Assembly: GCF_902686445.1 (NCBI RefSeq)
Contig: NC_062221.1
Location: 36,472,575 to 36,536,574 of the forward strand
Origin: Sciurus carolinensis
Lineage: Eukaryota > Chordata > Mammalia > Rodentia > Sciuridae
Length of the DNA stretch: 64,000 bases
Direction: 5' to 3'
Shown here: positions 24,950-36,846 of the stretch, piece after piece
Position numbering within the stretch: the first letter of the stretch is position 1
Layout of the letters: the number at the start of each line of letters is the position of its first letter
Made by a program: the position numbers and the translations under genes
The notes under the pieces: generated by a model
Told to the model about the DNA's origin: nothing
Seen by the model: only the letters and a program-made list of their open reading frames with translations
Database searches by the model: none

Positions 24950-25400
24950 ATATTGTATAGTCTAAGGGATGTGATAACTTCTGAGAATAGAGCAGAAAAT
25001 AATATCCTCATGCTTTTAAAATTAATCAACTACATTGATTAAACAGTTATAATGGGCAAAAATATTTATGAATAAGCATATATACGAATACATAATACAA
25101 TACATTGACGTATATTCACGACTGTGTATATAATAACAGGCATAGTGGATGAAAGTAACAGGTAACAACAGGGTATTCTACTTTAGTTTCAGCTATTAAG
25201 GAATGTAGCATATAACTCTTGGAGGTGAATATTCATGTCAGTAGCTGAAAGTTATGCAAAAGGCAGCCCTAGGAACTAGGGGAGCATTTTAGGCAAATAG
25301 AATAGTGAGTGAAAAAGCCATGAAATGAGAAAGAAATTTACTTGTGTGAAAAATGAAAAGCAGGTCAATGTGACTGGAAACCAGCAAGATGATGAATGAA
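24950..25400 (+). repeat. Second, decayed copy of the 17.3-kb ancient repeat
   Basis: 'agcagaaaataatatcctc', 'cttggaggtgaatattcatg', 'ggagcattttaggcaaatag' and 'atgactggaaaccagcaag'-like stretches occur in the same order as in the repeat at 17258-17668, with more decay. Class not assigned. Confidence 0.4.
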
Positions 25401-26605
25401 AGCTAGCTGGTGATTTTGTGATTTTTGTGATTTTTGTGAAAGCAAATGGCAGCGTTTCTCTGCCCATCTCATGCATCTGCTCTCCTTTGTGTTGGTTTTA
25501 TTTTCAGGCAGTTTTCTCCACATGGCAGCAAAGTTTGTCACCTCTAGACTTTAGGGCACAGGGGCAAACATTTTCTTCAGAAGCCTGCTCCTTTAAAGTT
25601 TTTCCCATATAAATTAAAGAGAATTCTACTCTTCCTTTTTAAGTGTACTTTAAATATAAGCTAACAGTAATACTTGCAGGAGACACAGGAAATATTTTCA
25701 GTTCTTGCCCATTTTTTGCAGCTACCATCATCTTTCACTTGGATAATTACTATAGTCTTCAGGCTGTCTCTATACACTGCGCTGCCTCAATCTATTTTTA
25801 ATTCAAAAGCCACTTCACTGCCATGTCTACCTCATCTATTGGCCTTTCTCTTTGTTCACACAGTTTCAGTTTCATTAAAAAGTCACAACGGTTACACAAA
25901 TTTTCTAAACTTTGTTTCATTAGATCTAGCTCATGGAATTATTTAAGAATTAAATGAAAACACATTTCTGTTTCCTATCATAATTCCTAATAAGTTATAA
26001 TAAGATATTAATATTATTTAATATTAAGCTATTAATATTATTGCCAATTCTGCCTTTTCAGTAGTCACAAAACACACCATTCATACAGTCTTATTGTTTC
26101 TGTTCCTTTTCTACTTGTCACCATAAATTAAAACAATTTTAATAGAATTTACTTACACAAGGCATTTTCTTTGGCAAAGAAATATTTAAAAATTGTTATT
26201 AATGTATTAATTTGTGTGTAATTAATAGTTCAAAGAGATAAACATATATTTTGAGCCTGAAGATTTAGATTTTAAGTGACTATAAAGGAACAAAATAGTA
26301 GTCCTTAAGAAGATGGACAATGGATTATGTTTGCCCAAGGACTTGACATATTATGTGACCATTATGTGCTTATGGAATGATAAGTAACAATGACAGGAAG
26401 CTCTTAAGTTCCAAAAGACTGAATATCATCAATAGAACATTACCACAAATTTTCTTTTAATACTTGTGTTTTTTTCCTTTGGGTCCTTTATTCTGTATCT
26501 AAAAGGATTGGATAAAATAACCTATTCCAAAAGTACTCTCCCTATCTTACTTTCAAATTCTTGGTCTCTAGTTTTCTTTTTTTGTGATATTTATTATTGA
26601 TGCGA
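25401..26605. other. Intergenic, nothing identified
   Basis: Includes a small GTGATTTTT tandem at 25411-25440. Frames at 25418-25612 and 25674-25946 have no recognisable domains. No repeat named. Confidence 0.5.
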
Positions 26606-26608
26606 CTT

Positions 26609-27028
26609 ATTATGGTTTAGATGTGAGGTGTCCCCCATGAGTTCATGTGTAAGACAATACAATAAAGTTCAGAGGTAAAATGATTGGGTTATGAGTCTTA
26701 ACATAATTAGTGCATTGATCCCCCAACGGAGATTAACTGGGCGGTAACTATAGTCAGGTAGGATATGGCTGAAGGAGGACAGTACCTGACGACATTCTTT
26801 TATGGTATATAGCTTGTCCCTCATGAGTGGAGCTCTCTCTGCTTCCTGGTGGTCATGCTGAGATGCTTTTCTCCACTTCTCTCTTTTCCCACAGTATTCT
26901 GCCACACCATGGGACCAGACTTACTGAATTGATGGTCTAGGGACTGAGACCTCTGAAACCATGAGGGCTAAAGAAACTCTTCCTCCTCTAAAATTGTTCT
27001 TGTCCCAGTACCAAAAAAGCTGACTTAA
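26609..27028 (+). mobile_element. MaLR-type solo LTR
   Basis: Begins 'ttatggtttagatgtgaggt', then 'aaaatgattgggttatgag', 'gattaactgggcggtaac', a 'gctctctctgcttcctgg' block, 'gggactgagacctctgaaac', 'cttcctcctctaaaattg' and the ending 'aaaaaagctgactta'. The landmarks and their order match the 60.0-kb copy and the 44.7/46.6-kb pair. No internal region is attached, so it is a solo LTR. The 78-codon antisense frame is a by-product. Confidence 0.85.
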
Positions 27029-28985
27029 GCAATGGTTAGAAGGCAGATCATGGTAAAGGATAAAACATATTTTTTTAAAAACACTGTGTATACGATAGTA
27101 AGAACACTATTTCACTTTCTGTACGACTTACTAACTTGAGAATAGCACTACGGGAATTATTTTCTCAGTTGGATAATGTAAAACCTGGTGAACTATCTCT
27201 TTGCACTTAAAAATGAGATATCTCATCTTGAACTCTATATTCTAATTAGTCATTTATGAATACATCATAATGATTGAAAAGGGAAATGTGCATGGCAATG
27301 TACCACAACTCCTTTAAGGAACATTCTGGCAAGAAACAACTGAGCTCTATGTGTAACATTATAATATGCATTTCTGTAGAGCTCTTTGAGTCCACTATGA
27401 GAAAAGGTACATTCTTTCTAACTAATAATGTAAGCACATTATCACTGAAAACTCTAGATTAAAAAATTGTAACATAGGTGTTTTATGTGAATTAATGTCT
27501 TTTTCTGACAAAAATGTAACTTGTAGAGAAAATTTTTTATATGGATGCAAAATATGTCTACTGTGTGGCATACTATTTTTTCTATTATGTTTTATAAAAT
27601 TTACTATAGAAAATATACAAATTTTTATCTTTTAGTGTGTTCCTTTTGCTTACTAAAGTTTATATTTTAAAATTTAAATAGGCTAGAGTTGGATGACATG
27701 TCATATCACTAATAAATGAGACGACATTTATTCATTAGTGAAATTGAAGGTATTATATAATGGGAACTTTTTAAACATGAGTATAAAATAGGAAAAATAA
27801 TTGATATCAATATTTATCAAGGTTAGCATGGTACACAATTTTTAGTGTTTCAAAATGCTATCATTAATTTAAGAAATATGACCATAGGACAATGTATATA
27901 CTTAATTCAGACCAAATCTTACACAGAAAAGTGTATATAATTTAATAACAGATTATTTTAAATAAAAATTGTTGATGAAGCATTGACTGATTAGGTATTT
28001 ATCTGAGATCTCAGTGAAAATATAAATATTTGTTTAAATTAAGACACTATAAGTAAATATAGAACATGCTTCATATATAAATATAAATACAATATATACA
28101 CAAATATGCATATATACTTCTGAATATTGATGAAAATCTTTAATAATTAATCTTATAGTATCAATTTATGTTGCATTGGAAATGTGGACTGTGAAAAATT
28201 CTGTCATTTTCTTGTTTGTTAGTAGGAATGATGATAATATTTCTTATTCAATTGACAACATAATTCCCACTTCCATAATCTGGCCTTATACTATGTGATA
28301 GTAGATTAAATGCAGTTTAATATTGGTTCTAGGCATCAAAGTTCTGATAATCATGTTGTGGAAGAAAAATATAATCATAAGTACAAGGAATGTAAGTCAA
28401 CAGTGTTCAGGAATGGGAAAATCTTGTAAAAAGTGCCCACTGGGCTATATCCATAAAGGGTCCTGATGAAGAAGTTGAGTCCAAAGAAAAACAATAGGTG
28501 TCCCCTGCACCATTTTAAATTCCCTTTCTCCAGAAATTGAACTGGAGATGTGACAATATGAACAAGATTTAGAAGCAGAACTGAAAGATAAACAGAAATG
28601 TCAGTGCACAGACATGTGCATCAGGAAAACACAAGTGACTGAGTAAGGCAAGTCATGCATAAGCAGAAGACAAGTTGAAGAAAAATCCACAGAATGGAAA
28701 AATAAATACACAAAGTAAAAGGGAAAGAAAGCTACCAGTCGCCACAATAAGGATGATGTCAGAGACAAAAAGAGCTGATTCCATTTTAACAATGAAGTAT
28801 GATATTTTCCACTATATTTAAGATGCTTGAACTACTTCAAGATGGATTGAAGTTTCAAAAATCCATGAGACAGTTTTAATTCATCTGCGAACATTGCCTT
28901 CTTGCTTTTGGACACTAAGACTTTACAAAAGGCTTAATGGAGGACATTCCTCTTCTTTCCAGTTCCATGTATATCTTTATGAATC
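27029..28985. other. Intergenic, nothing identified
   Basis: Very AT-rich, especially 27450-28150. No gene or nameable repeat; frames on both strands near 27250-27460 overlap and are chance. Confidence 0.5.
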
Positions 28986-29530
28986 TCACTATTTTCTGAG
29001 GTCACCTCACATTAGTATCTTATAACAAATTGTTAGAAATAGATTGACTTAAAACAACACAGTTTTAAGGGCTGAGTTGTATAGTTTGGTGGGAGAATCC
29101 GTGCCTAGCATGTGAGAGGACTTGGCTTCCATCCCCAGCATCACAAACCAAAATAAAACATAATCAACATGCACATTTACATCTTGTAGTTCTGCAGGTC
29201 ACAGATCATAAAATGAGTCTTACAGGGTAAAAGCAAGGTGTGGTCCAGGCTGCATTCTTTCTGAAAAAAAAATAATGGGGAAATACATTTCCTTACTTTT
29301 TCCAGTTTCCATTTTTCCACTCCTCATGCCTCTCTCTGATACTAACTCACCTTCTCGCTTCTAACGGGAACATTGTGATTACATCAGATGCACATGGATC
29401 ACCCAGTGTCTTCTTTCTCAAGTCTATTGCATTTTCAGAGTCCATTTTGCCATGTTAGGTACAATATTCACAGACCTCAAGGATTAGGAGGCAGTCACTT
29501 TTGCAGGACCATTATTGTGCCCACTACACT
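28986..29530 (+). repeat. Ancient mammalian repeat interrupted by an ID SINE
   Basis: 'ttgacttaaaacaacacag' on the left, and 'tgtagttctgcaggtcac', 'tcatgcctctctctgatac' and 'tgtgattacatcagatgc' on the right, follow a common mammalian repeat that has a gap where an ID SINE (29069-29150) sits. Decayed; class not assigned. Confidence 0.45.
29069..29150 (+). mobile_element. ID-type SINE (tRNA-derived)
   Basis: 'gggctgagttgtatagtttg', then 'agcatgtgagaggactt' and 'ccatccccagcatcaca', followed by an A-rich tail. Matches the ID core derived from a tRNA gene (box A-like and box B-like regions), too changed to be a tRNA. Inserted into the older repeat around it. Confidence 0.8.
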
Positions 29531-30689
29531 TCACAGAATGAAGCTTCAAGGAAGCAGTTGATGAATGTTTTACAGAGGACATGTTACAGGAATTTATTAT
29601 GAGGAAAACTTTCAATTTGGCCTGCCACATAAGTCATTACAGAAGAGAAGTAAGTTAAGTAAAATTTTGAAGATTAGATAAATATTTTGTCATTAAAAAT
29701 AATTCCTTCTAAACATTAATTTTTTCCATGATGGATAAAGGAAAGGCAAGCATACTCACCTACTGACTTTACAATATTGTTCCAGACTTTTCCCCACAAG
29801 AGGGAATTCTTAAGATGTTTGATCTCAAGTATGCTTCAGAATAGTATCCATTATACAGAAGAGTATATTCTCTTTGAAAATGCTGGCCTTCTAATTCCTA
29901 TTTTATGTGAAAAAAGTCAAAACCAAACAAGTACAGCTGGATTCCCTACTACCATCATGTGTGACTCACAAGATGCATCATTTACCCAGCATTGACAGTA
30001 AAAGTATTTGCTGTTCAGCTTTAATTCTTCTTTTACTTAAATAAATCAACCTTCTTTATTTTCTGAGATAGTAGGTTGAAATCCTGAATTTGGAACAATA
30101 GACTTATCCCTTATCATGGTGTGTTCACACTGAGAGTCAACAAATTCCAAATACAAACCAAAGATGTACAAACACTGGCCTATATGGGACCATACCTGTA
30201 CTGCCATGTTTAAATATTTCTATATTGTTCTCTTTACAGAGATTTCTTAAAAATAATAATGTTAATGTTTAAAATGTAACCCCAAATACCATTAAACACT
30301 CCTTGGAAGAAACCAGTCTGAGAACAGTTGTGTCTTTTTAGGTTTTCTTTTTATCTGAGACAATATTAATAGGATGAATCTTAACATTCTGCAAAGTCTA
30401 CAAGGAACATAAAAAATAAGGTCATGTTAGGAAACATAACCCAGTCCTGACCCTTCGATTATTGTGAATCATAAAAACAACAGAAAAGTTCCATGTGTTA
30501 CTCCCTCCTTCAGGCCTCTCACCTTTCAAAAAATTACCAACCAGAGACAGTATTTTCACCATTGTTTACTTTGAAATTTATATTCTGAAAAAATTTCATC
30601 CATGGCCAATACTAAAAAACAAAGAAAATGTAAACATACATATATATATATATTTGCATTATATATTTATTCATATATATATATAATGA
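29531..30689. other. Intergenic, nothing identified
   Basis: AT-rich, ending in a TA-rich simple repeat (about 30638-30686) into which the L1 to the right inserted. No gene or other repeat recognised. Confidence 0.5.
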
Positions 30690-31285
30690 AAACACATCCC
30701 CGAGCCAACGGAGAGCTTCGACCCGCAAGTAACCTCTGGGATCAGGGCAGGGCAGCCAGAGACTTCTCCAGGTGGCCCTGCCCCCTCCGGTCACAGGCTC
30801 TTTCCACGGGGTGATCCAAGATGACGGACTAGAAGGTGACTGCATCTCCAGTCGCTCTAGAACCAGGACTCAAGAAAGGGAGGCATTGAGAGACTCAGAC
30901 TAAAATAGAGCCACGGGGTGAGTCTCCCCCACTGGGTGAAGCTCGGACTGGGCGGCAGGCACAGATAGGGGCAGTTTATCAGAGCAGGGCAGGGCAACTA
31001 GAGTCTTCCCCAGGTAGCCTTGACACTCTGGTGGTGGGCTCCTGCCACACGGCCAGCTGCGTGGTGCAGGCCCCCAGTGAGAGCCTTTCCACACAGAGTC
31101 AGCTTGAAGCCCTGGAACCAGTAGGGGGCTAGGGGCAGCTTTCTTCAGAAGCACTGCATTATCAATTCCTCCAAGACTTCAGGCTACTGAAGGCTGGGAG
31201 GTGATACACTGGAAATCTACCGGGACACTATAAGCCAATAGAGGAAATCTGCAATATCTCAGGGTCCCACTGATATCTGACCAAT
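30690..31285 (+). promoter_or_regulatory. L1 5' UTR (internal promoter region)
   Basis: Much richer in G, C and CpG than anything around it. CAAGATGACGG at 30817-30827 resembles the YY1 site (core CAAGATGGCGG) found near the start of many mammalian L1s. Here it lies ~125 bp inside the element, because a block upstream (30705-30810) repeats motifs found downstream (30930-31040): 'cagggcagggca', 'agact/gtcttccccaggt' and 'ctcc/ttcc...cacgg'. This suggests a monomer-like duplicated promoter. No protein is encoded. Confidence 0.75.
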
Positions 31286-32335
31286 ATGAGAAAACAAGGG
31301 AAGAAAATGTCCCAAACAAACCTAGATACTATATCAATAAAACCCAATGACAACACAGCAGAAATGTCAGAAAGGGAGTTCAGAATGTACATAATTAAAA
31401 CAATCAGAGAAGCAAATGAGGAGATGAAAGAGCAAATGCAGGCATTGAAGGAGGAGATGAAAGAGCAAATGCAGGCATTAAATGATCGCACCAATCAACA
31501 GTTAAAGACCAAATATGGGAAGCAAGAGATCATTTCAATAAAGAGTTAGAGATACTGAAAAAAAAAAAAACAAACAAACAGAAATCCTTGAAATGAAGGA
31601 AACAATAAACCAAGTTAAAAACTCCATAGAAAGCATAATCAATAGGATAGAACACCTGGAAGACAGAACCTTAGACATTGAAGACAAAATATTTAATCTT
31701 GAAAACAAAGTTGGCCAAACAGAGAAGATGGTAAGAAATCATGAACAGAATCTACAAGAATTATGGGATATCATGAAAAGGCCAAATTTAAGAATTATTG
31801 GGATTGAGGAAGGCTTAGAGAAACAAACCAAAGGAATGAACAATCTATTCAATGAAATAATATCAGAAAATTTCCCAAATATGAAGAATGAAATGGAAAA
31901 AATACGTCCAAGAGTCTTATAGGACTCCAAATATACAAAATTACAACAGACCCACACCAAGGCACATTATTATGAAATACCTAACATACAAATAAAGACA
32001 GAATTTTAAAGGCTTCGAGACAAAAGAACCAAATTACATTCAGAGGGAAACCAATAAGATTATCAGCAGATTTTTCCATCCACGCCCTAAAAGCTAGAAG
32101 AGCCTAGAACAACATTTACCAAGCCCTGAAAGAAAATGGATGCCAACCAAGAATCTTATACCCAGCAAAACTAACTTTCAGATTTGACGATGAAATAAGA
32201 TCCTTCCATGATAAACAAAACCTAAAGGAATTTACGAAAAGAAAGCCAGCATTACAGAACATTCTCAGCAAAATATTCCATGAGGAAGAGACAAAAAACA
32301 ACAATGCAAATCAGCAACGGGAGAAACTTGCCTAA
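31286..32335 (+). pseudogene. L1 ORF1 (RNA-binding chaperone), broken
   Basis: L1 ORF1 encodes a trimeric RNA-binding protein that coats L1 RNA. The ATG at 31286 opens an 87-codon piece with an acidic N-terminus and a coiled coil. It contains an 11-residue unit (EEMKEQMQALK) given twice in tandem. The frame is lost at about 31550-31592, around a 13-base A run. It resumes at 31593 for 109 codons with clear coiled-coil and domain-linker features (IINRIEHLEDRTLDIEDKI). It then stops at a TAG (31920-31922), where the RRM-like domain should begin. The rest, to the 'gaaacttgcctaaagga' end, is recognisable as nucleic acid homology but is not open. Non-functional. Confidence 0.92.
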
Positions 32336-32391
32336 AGGAACAGCCAAATAAACAAGATACCAAATCATGTCAAAAAAAAAAAAAAAAAAAA
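32336..32391 (+). other. L1 inter-ORF spacer with A run
   Basis: Short spacer between the ORF1 remnant and the ORF2 ATG at 32392. It contains an uninterrupted run of about 21 A residues (32371-32391) directly before the start codon region. Confidence 0.8.
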
Positions 32392-35300
32392 ATGAGTCAA
32401 ATGACTGGGAATACAAATCATATCTCAATAATAACCCTGAATGTTAAAGGCCTGAACTCATCAATCAAAAGACATAGACTGGCAGATTGGATTAAAAAGA
32501 AAAATCCAACAATATGCTGCCTGCCAGAGACTCATCTCATAGAAAGAGATACCCATAGAGTAAAGGTGAACGGATGGGAAAAAACATACCATGCACACGG
32601 ACACAGCAAAAAAGCTGGAGTACCCATACTCATTTCAGGTAATGTGGACTTCAAGCCAAAACTAGTCAGAAGGGATAAAGAAGGACATTACATGCTGCTT
32701 AAGGGAAGCATAAATCAGCAAGACATAACAATCATAAATATCTAGGCCCCAAACATTGGCTCATCCATGTACGTCAAACAAATCCTTCTCAATTCCAGAA
32801 ATCAAATAGAACACAACACAATAATACTAGGCGATTTTAACAGACCTCTCTCACCACTGGATAGATCATCCAAACAAAAATTGAATAAATAAACCATAAA
32901 TCTCAATAACACAATCAACAATTTAGACTTAACTGACATACATAGAATATACCATCCAACAAAGAATGAATACATTTTCTTCTCAGCAGCACATGGATCC
33001 TTCTCAAAAATAGACCATAGTTTATGCCACAAAGCTACTGTTAGTAAATACAAGAAGATAGAGATACTACCTTGCACTCTATCAGATCATAATGGATTGA
33101 AATTAGAAATAAATGACAGAATAAAAAACAGAAACTTCTCCAATACCTGGAAATTAAATAATATACTATTATATGATGAATGGATAACAGAAGACATCAG
33201 GAGGGAAATAAAAAATTCTTAGAAGTAAACGAGAACAAAGACACATCATATCAAAATCTCTGGGACACTATGAAAGCAGTACATAGAGGAAGATTTATTT
33301 CATGGGGCGCATTCAACAAAAGAAGTAGAAATCAACAATAAACGACTTAACATTACAGCTCAAAGCCCTAGAAAAAGAAGAGCAGATCAACACCAAAAGT
33401 AGTAGAAGACAGGAAATAGTTAAAATCCGAGCTGAAATCAATGAAATTGAAACAAAAGAAACAATCGGAAAAATTAACAAAATAAATAGTTGGTTCTTTG
33501 AAAAAATAAACAAAATTGACAAACCCATGGCCACACTAACAAAGAGAAAGAGGGAGAAAACTCAAATTACTAAAATTCGGAATGAACAAGGAAATATCAC
33601 AACAGACACGAGTGAAATACAAAACATAATTAGAAGCTATTTTGAAAATCTATACTCCAACAAAACAGAAAACCTCGAAGACATCAACAAGTTTCTAGAG
33701 ACATATGAATTACCTAAACTGAATGAGGAGGACATACACAACTTAAATAAATCAGTTTCAAGCAATGAAATAGAAGAGGTCATCAAAAGCCTACCAACAA
33801 AGAAAGTCCGGGACCAGATGGGTTCTCAGCCGAGTTCTACAAAACCTTTAAAGAAGAGCTCATTCCAATACTCCTCAAAGTATTCCATGAAATAGAAGAG
33901 GAGGGAATCTTCCCAAACTCGTTCTATGAAGCCAATATTACCCTGATACCTAAACCAGACAGAGACACATCGAGGAAAGAAAATTTCAGACCAATAACCG
34001 TAATGAACATTGACGCAAAAATTTTCAACAAAAATTTTGGAAATCGCATACAAAAATATATTAAAAAGATAGTGCACCGCGATCAAGTGGGTTTTATCCC
34101 AGGGATGCAAGGTTGGTTCAACATCCAGAAATCAATAAATGTCATTCACCATATCAATAGACTTAAAGTTAAGAATCACATGATTATTTCAATAGATGCA
34201 GAAAAAGCATTCGATAAAATACAGCATCCCTTCATGCTCAAAACACTAGAAAAAATTGGGATAGTGGGAACATTACCTACCTTTTTGTATAAAACAGAAA
34301 ATCTCAAAGACATCAACAGGTTTCTAGAGACATATGAATTGCCCAAACTGAAGGAGGAGGATATACACAACTTAAATAGATCAATTTTCAAGTAATGAAA
34401 TAGAAGAAGTCATCAAAAGCCTACCAACAAAGAAAAGTCCGGGACCAGATGTGTTCTCAGCCGAGTTCAACAAACCTTCAAAGAAGAGCACATTCCAATA
34501 CTCCTCAAGGTGATCATGAAATAGAAGAGGAGGGAACCCTTCAAACTCATTCTATGAAGCCAATATCAACCGTGATACCTAAACCAGACAGAGACACATC
34601 GAGGAAAGAAAATTTCAGACCAATATCCTTAATGAACATCGATGCAAAAATCTCAACAAAATTTTAGCAAATCGCATAAAAAATATATTAAAAAGATAGT
34701 GCACCACGATCAAGTGGATTTTATCCCAGGGATACAAGGTTGGTTCAGCATCCTGGAAATCAATAAACATATTCATCATATCAACAGACGTAAAGTCAAG
34801 AATCACATGATTATTTCGATAGATGCAGAAAAAGCATTTGATAAAATACAGCATCCCTTTATGCTCAAAACACTAGAAAAAATAGGGATAGTGGGAAAAT
34901 TCCTTAACATTGTAAAGGCCATCTACGCTAAGCCCATGGCCAATATCATTCTAAATGGTGAAAAACTGAAAGCATTCCCCCTAAAAACTGGAAAAAGGCA
35001 GGGATGCCCTCTTTCATCACTTCTATTTAACAGTGTCCTGACACTCTAGCCAGAGCAATTAACCAAAGAAATTAAAGGGATACGAAAAGGAAAAGAAGAA
35101 CTCAAAACAATCCCTATTGCTGATGACATGATTATATATTTAGAGGAACCAGAAAATTCCACAAGAAAACTTCTAGAACTCATAAGTGAATTCAGTAGAG
35201 TAGCAGGTTACAAGATCAATGCTCATAAATCCAATGCATTTTTATACATAAGTGATGAATCTTCAGAAGGAGAAGTTAGGAAAACTACCCCATTCACAAT

Positions 35301-36846
35301 AGCATCGAAAAAAATAAAATACTTGGGATCAATCTATCAAAAGAGGTGAAAGACCTCTACAATGAGAACTGCAGAACACTAAAGAAAGAAATTAAAGAAA
35401 ATCTTAGAAGATGGAACGATCTTCCATGTTCTTGGATAGGCAGAATTAATATGGTCAAAATGGCCATACTACCAAAAGTGCTATACAGATTCAATGCAAT
35501 TCCAATTAAAATCCCAATGATGTATCTTAAAGAAATAGAGCAAGCAATCATGAAATTCATTTGGAAGAATGAGAAACCCAGAATACCTAAAGCAATCCTT
35601 AGCAGGAAGATTGAATCAGGGGTATCGCAATACCAGATCTTTAACTCTACTACAAAGAAATAGTAACGAAAACAGTATGGTATTGGCACCAAAATAGACA
35701 GGTAGATTAATGGTACAGAATAGAGGACATGGACACAACCCAAATAAATACAATTTTCTCATACTAGACAAAGGGGCCAAAAATATGCAATGGAGAAAAG
35801 ATAACCTCTTCAACAAATGGTTCTGGAAAACTGGAAAACCATATGCAACAGAATGAAATTAAACCCCTATCTCTCACTCTGTAGAAAACTCAACTCAAAT
35901 GGATTAAGGATCTCGGAATGAGACCAGAGACCCTGTATCTTACAGAAGAAAAAGTAGGTCCAAACCTTCAACTTGTTGGCTTAGGATCAGACTTCCTTAA
36001 CAGGACTCCCATAGCACAAGAAATAAAAGCAAGAATCAACAACTGGGATAGATTCAAACTAAAAAGCTTTCTCTCAGCAAAGGCAACTCTCAGTAATGTG
36101 AAAAGAGAGCCTACAGAGTGGGAGAATATCTTTGCCACTCATACTTCAGATAGAGCGCTAATTTCCAGAATCTATAAGAACTCAAAAAACTCTACACCAA
36201 GAATACAAATAATCCAATCAACAAATGGGCTAAGGAAATGAACAGACACTTCATAGAAGAAGATGTACAAACGATCAACAGATATATGAAAAAATGTTCA
36301 ACATCTCTAGTAATGAGAGAAATGCAAATCAAAACTACCCTAAAATTTCATCTCACCCCAATTAGAATGGCGATTATCAAGAACAGAAGCAACAATAGGT
36401 GTTGGCGAGGATGTGGGGAAAAAGGAACACTCATACATTGCTGGTGGGGTTGCAAATTAGTGCAGCCACTCTGGAAAGCAGTATGGAGATTCCTCAGAAA
36501 GCTTGGAATGGAACCACCATTTGACCCAGCTATCCCACTCCTTGGCCTATACCCAAAGGACTTAAAATCAGCATACTAGAGAGATACAGCCACATCAATG
36601 TTCATTGCTACTCAATTCACCATAGCCAGATTATGGAACCAACCCAGATGCCCTTCAGTTGATGAATGGATAAAGATTCTGTGGCATATATATACAATGG
36701 AATACTACTCCACAATGAAGAACGATAAAATTATGGCATTTGCAGGCAAATGGATGAAATTGGAGAATATCATGCTAAGTGAGATAAGCCAATCTCAAGA
36801 AACTAAAGGACGATTGATCTCGCTGAAAGCGGATGAGGACATATAA
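32392..36846 (+). pseudogene. L1 ORF2 (endonuclease + reverse transcriptase), broken and internally duplicated
   Basis: ORF2 makes the protein that nicks target DNA and copies L1 RNA. The endonuclease starts at 32392 with the conserved ITLNVKGLNS and PETHL blocks (normally QETHL). A TAG at 32743-32745 replaces the Tyr of IYAPN, and another stop follows near 32889. GDFN-type and SDHN active-site blocks are still visible at about 32832 and 33085. The RT region begins near 33527. It is open to 33895, then broken, and the block holding motif A (AFDKIQH) occurs twice (about 34186 and 34813). The catalytic motif C reads IADD at 35116-35127, where FADD is usual. The thumb and C-terminal domains follow in pieces (35346-35663, 35918-36241, 36238-36579, 36598-36846). 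The zinc-knuckle-like motif is kept ([19 protein letters not shown]). Inactive. Confidence 0.94.
33662..34896 (+). repeat. Tandem duplication of ~0.6 kb inside the L1 RT region
   Basis: Bases 33662-34269 and 34291-34896 are two diverged copies of the same ORF2 segment, joined by a 21-base linker (34270-34290). Both begin AAAACAGAAAA, contain 'gtccgggaccagatg', 'gagacacatcgaggaaag', 'aaaaagatagtgcacc' and motif A (AFDKIQH), and end 'gggatagtggga'. By eye they differ at roughly one position in ten to fifteen, with several small indels in the second copy. A normal L1 has this block once. Confidence 0.93.

Noticed and set aside
32392..36846. An active L1 able to move
   Set aside because: Stops in the endonuclease domain, several frameshifts, a duplicated RT block and a broken ORF1 exclude activity.
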